Assembly (NCBI GenBank): GCA_023091735.1
Contig: JALKBU010000346.1
Coordinates: 1 to 46,739 of the forward strand
Source: Trichomonas tenax
Taxonomy: Eukaryota; Parabasalia; Trichomonadida; Trichomonadidae
Direction: 5' to 3'
DNA: 46,739 nucleotides
Part shown: one piece after another, positions 44,553 to 46,739 of the stretch
Layout: every line of letters begins with the position of its first letter
Numbering within the stretch: the first letter of the stretch is position 1
The notes under the pieces: generated by a model
What the model was told of the DNA's origin: nothing
Database searches by the model: none
Seen by the model: only the letters and a program-made list of their open reading frames with translations
Translations under genes and position numbers: made by a program

Positions 44553-45543
44553 ATGTTATTTTTTTTTAATCTACGAAGCTGTAATTAAGACTTATAACGA
44601 CAAAGGCATTGATCCATATACAGACGAGCTTCAAGCCGGAAAGTACAGAATCGAATGTTATGGCGCACAAGGTGGTTTCAAAGTTCCATCATATCCTGGA
44701 GGAAATGGTGCCATTGTGAAAGCTGACCTTGATGTTATAGGATCTGTCAATTACCAAGCAACTGTTGGTCAACAAGGCACATTCACTAAAGGCGGAACCC
44801 CAGATGGTGGCGATCCTCCTCCAAACACATTCTTTAATCCTGCAGGAGGAGGTGGTTCATCAACGTTTTCGATTGATGGGGACTACAAAATTGTTGCAGC
44901 TGGTGGTTCTGGTGGTTACTATGGTGGCCATTCCAGTCCAGGAGCACCTGCTGGATGTTTTAACTATAACTATAATAAAACATATGGAGAATCTCATATA
45001 TATAATGACCAAGTTCAATGGCTTTCTCAAACAGCCTGCATTCCTGCAAAGGATTATTATTCGGGTGGAGGTGGTGGTTACAAAAAGGGCGTTGGTGGAT
45101 ATGCAACCACTGATAGAAATGGTAATATTAAATTTAGGTTTATTGGATCGAGTGGAACATCTTTTGCATCAGATAAATTTACAAATCAAAAATGTGTAGA
45201 TGGTACGAAATCAGGTCACACTGGTAACGGCAAGATAATTATTGTTGAATATTATCACTGTTCAGCCGATTGCATTAGTTGTGATTCAAGCACAAATTGT
45301 CTTGAATGTAAAACTGGCTTTGTTCTCGATAAAGGAGGCTGCTACTTGCCAAGGACCCCATCACCTTCTAATGCTCGAACACCACCACAGACACCAAAAT
45401 CAACACCAATTAGAACACCAGTTTCTACTCCATTAACAACACCGGTGAAAACTCCCTTTGCAACGCCGACAAAAGTTCGTAAATCTATGCCATTTGAGGA
45501 ATTTCTTGCGTTACGAATAAGATATCAGCAAAACAACCGCTGA
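44553..45543 (+). pseudogene. Glycine-rich secreted/surface protein, frameshifted at its start
   Basis: The frame open from 44554 to 45543 begins YEAVIKTYNDKGIDPY and AGKYRIECYGAQGG. GGGGSSTF, AAGGSGGYYGG and GGGGGYKKGVGGY follow. This is the trichomonad glycine-rich protein family (Gly_rich, PF12810-type). Next is a furin-like Cys stretch (CSADCISCDSSTNCLECKTG) and about nine TPxxTP repeats. The frame has no ATG. The ATG at 44553 lies one base out of register across a run of nine T residues (44559-44567), so a one-base length change there separates start from body. No C-terminal membrane segment follows the TP repeats, so the 3' end is probably also damaged. Confidence 0.65.
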
Positions 45544-45599
45544 TTGAATACAGCTCTATCTTTCCTTAGAATTATCAGTACTTGATGAGTTATTATTTG

Positions 45600-46074
45600 A
45601 GAATTCAACTAACATCAAACTATTCTTCGTGAATCAAGGATTGTCATTATCTCAGGTGAGAAATTCCAATTAAATTATAATCAAGGTCATTTCTCGAATA
45701 TTATACAGTAGATAATGTCGATTGCGTAATTAATGTTTGCGATTACACGAACGAAAATGTTAAACTTGCTTTGAATTTAATAAATGATATTGACGCAGAT
45801 ATGGGTGGCACTAATATTCCAATAGTTCATGATTCTAATATTGAACCAAAGAAGGGTTACATCAATCAGATTTTCCTCCTCACTGATGGTGAAGTTATTG
45901 ATATTGATGAACTATTAGCCACAGTTCAACAGAATCGCTCAAGAAATAGGAACTGTTCAATTGGTCTCGGTTCAGGAACAGAATGATTGAAACATTCTGG
46001 ATTATGAAATTAGGAAGCAAAAGAACTTATAAAAACAGAGAAGGTGAAATATCTTTGTAAGATTCCGATTAATT
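45600..46074 (+). pseudogene. Decayed VWA-domain (VIT/VWA-type) gene
   Basis: A segment around 45617 reads LFFVNQGLSLSQVR, placed where VWA proteins have FxVDxSGSM. Its MIDAS residues (DxSxS) are lost. A second open block (45681-45986) reads NVCDYTNENVKLALNLIND, then DADMGGTNI, QIFLLTDGEVIDIDEL and NCSIGLGSGTE. These match the VWA strand pattern of inter-alpha-inhibitor/PARP4-like proteins (DADMGGTEI, QIFLLTDGEV, SIGIGSG). Several stops and frame changes interrupt it, including TGA at 45987 and further stops to 46074. It is a relic following the glycine-rich gene. Confidence 0.6.
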
Positions 46075-46076
46075 GA

Positions 46077-46295
46077 GAGAGATATCAAATTTTCAATGAA
46101 CTGAATAAAAGAACTGCTGAATTAATAAATAGAGACAATTGCTTCGTTTATGCTTGTATTCAGGCAGGCGTTGATGAGAGAACTATTGAATTCATGCGTG
46201 AAATCATTAAATATAGATCATTGCCTCAATCAGAAATTCAAGCAATAGCGAATGAAACCAAGATTGAATTTAAAGTCTACATGCCCAAAAGTTAG
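46077..46295 (+). pseudogene. Fragment of an unidentified protein, possibly mobile-element derived
   Basis: A 72-codon open stretch reads INRDNCFVYACIQAGVDERT, then EFMREIIKYRSLPQSEIQAI and a stop at 46293-46295. It has no ATG in a sensible place. The NCFVYACIQAG...MRxIIxxRSxP...IA pattern reminds me of a domain present in trichomonad Maverick/Polinton-type element proteins. This is a recollection, not a search result. Only this short block remains. Confidence 0.3.
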
Positions 46296-46411
46296 TAAAT
46301 AACAATTGACAATCTCCATGTCTGAAGCCCTCGACCTTGCCAATTGTTTAAAGTGATCATTACACACATCAGACTATGCCAGAGTCAATGGTACACACTC
46401 GGGCCCCCATG

Positions 46412-46481
46412 TAGAGATTAAAATTTTCATTAATTTCAAAACAAGCGTTAATTTTTTTATTTTAAACTTATAATATTATTT
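46412..46481 (+). repeat. Direct repeat, copy 1 (about 70-75 bp)
   Basis: The core AAGCGTTAATTTTTTTATTT with flanking TTAATTTCAAAA recurs exactly 160 bp downstream (46572-46641) with a few differences. It lies in gene-free DNA at the right edge, after a mobile-element-like fragment. Confidence 0.7.
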
Positions 46482-46571
46482 ATATTAGAATATTTGACAT
46501 CGGAAGTTAAAAATAAAATCTTATGACTTTTTAAAATGTCAAGCTCTTAAAAAGAGCACTCACTCCTTTAT

Positions 46572-46641
46572 AGGGAATTAAAGATTTCATAAATTTCAAA
46601 ATCAGCGTTAATTTTTTTATTTTAAATATATGATATAATTT
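46572..46641 (+). repeat. Direct repeat, copy 2 (about 70-75 bp)
   Basis: Second copy of the repeat at 46412-46481, sharing AGCGTTAATTTTTTTATTTT and TAAATTTCAAAA. The 160-bp offset means a unit of about 160 bp may have been tandemly duplicated and then diverged, since the inter-copy part is different. Confidence 0.7.
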
Positions 46642-46739
46642 ATTTTTCCATTAGTGATAGAATTTGTGCCTTAAGACTATGTCAAGGTGAAGGGGGCTTT
46701 GCCGGGCGCTATGTGCTTGAGATCTCACATATGATAAAA

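Noticed and set aside
1..46739. tRNA, rRNA and CRISPR arrays
   Set aside because: I looked for TPsiC-like GTTCGAATC arms, rRNA-like blocks and regularly spaced identical repeats and saw none. A covariance search could still find a divergent tRNA or snRNA.

Overview
This window reads as nuclear DNA of a parabasalid protist, a trichomonad (Trichomonas/Tritrichomonas type). The intergenic DNA is very AT-rich. Long eukaryotic genes run without a visible intron. Typical trichomonad families are present: a BspA-like LRR surface protein, a glycine-rich surface protein with a furin-type Cys stretch, and an ankyrin/DUF3447-type relic. Short T-rich initiator-like boxes sit just upstream of start codons. 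I cannot decide the species.

Layout. 0.4-9.9 kb: HMG-box/polyproline protein, exportin-like karyopherin, cyclin, 14-3-3, VPS26C-like arrestin fold protein, an ankyrin pseudogene with tandem repeats, a two-TM protein and ribosomal protein uL5. 10.5-17.9 kb: DENN-like protein, PPP-family phosphatase, importin-like karyopherin and ribosomal protein uL14. 18.1-24.5 kb: RasGEF, BspA-like surface protein and SPEF1/CLAMP flagellar CH-domain protein. 24.7-33 kb: DNA polymerase alpha, head-to-head with a degenerate MCM-like protein, then an LRR protein. 33-43.3 kb: TPR protein with a degenerate SGNH-like C-terminus, two SDF2-like MIR proteins around a divergent coiled-coil gene, TRAPPC8/Trs85-like and an unrecognised gene. 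43.3-46.7 kb: no intact gene. It holds seven consecutive long inverted repeats (43.65-44.45 kb), a frameshifted glycine-rich gene, a decayed VWA gene, a mobile-element-like fragment and an 80-bp direct repeat.

How it fits together. The genes are mostly housekeeping: nuclear transport, replication, translation, membrane traffic and ER folding, and signalling. No operon is expected. The regulatory DNA is informative. A CACTTTT box (either orientation) lies within about 55 bp of most starts, and a TTTACATGTCA-like element often lies further upstream. Together they reset several start codons inward from the longest open frame. A C-rich CCCCTWTTTA box is concentrated before endomembrane genes, and E2F-like TTGGCGCCA sites precede two genes.

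The strongest candidate for something undescribed is the serial hairpin cluster at 43652-44453, which resembles a polycistronic small-RNA precursor. Next are the degenerate MCM (possible MCMDC2 relative), the loss of the second Cys cluster in polymerase alpha, and the TPR-SGNH fusion. All family calls are from reading the translations, with no database search.
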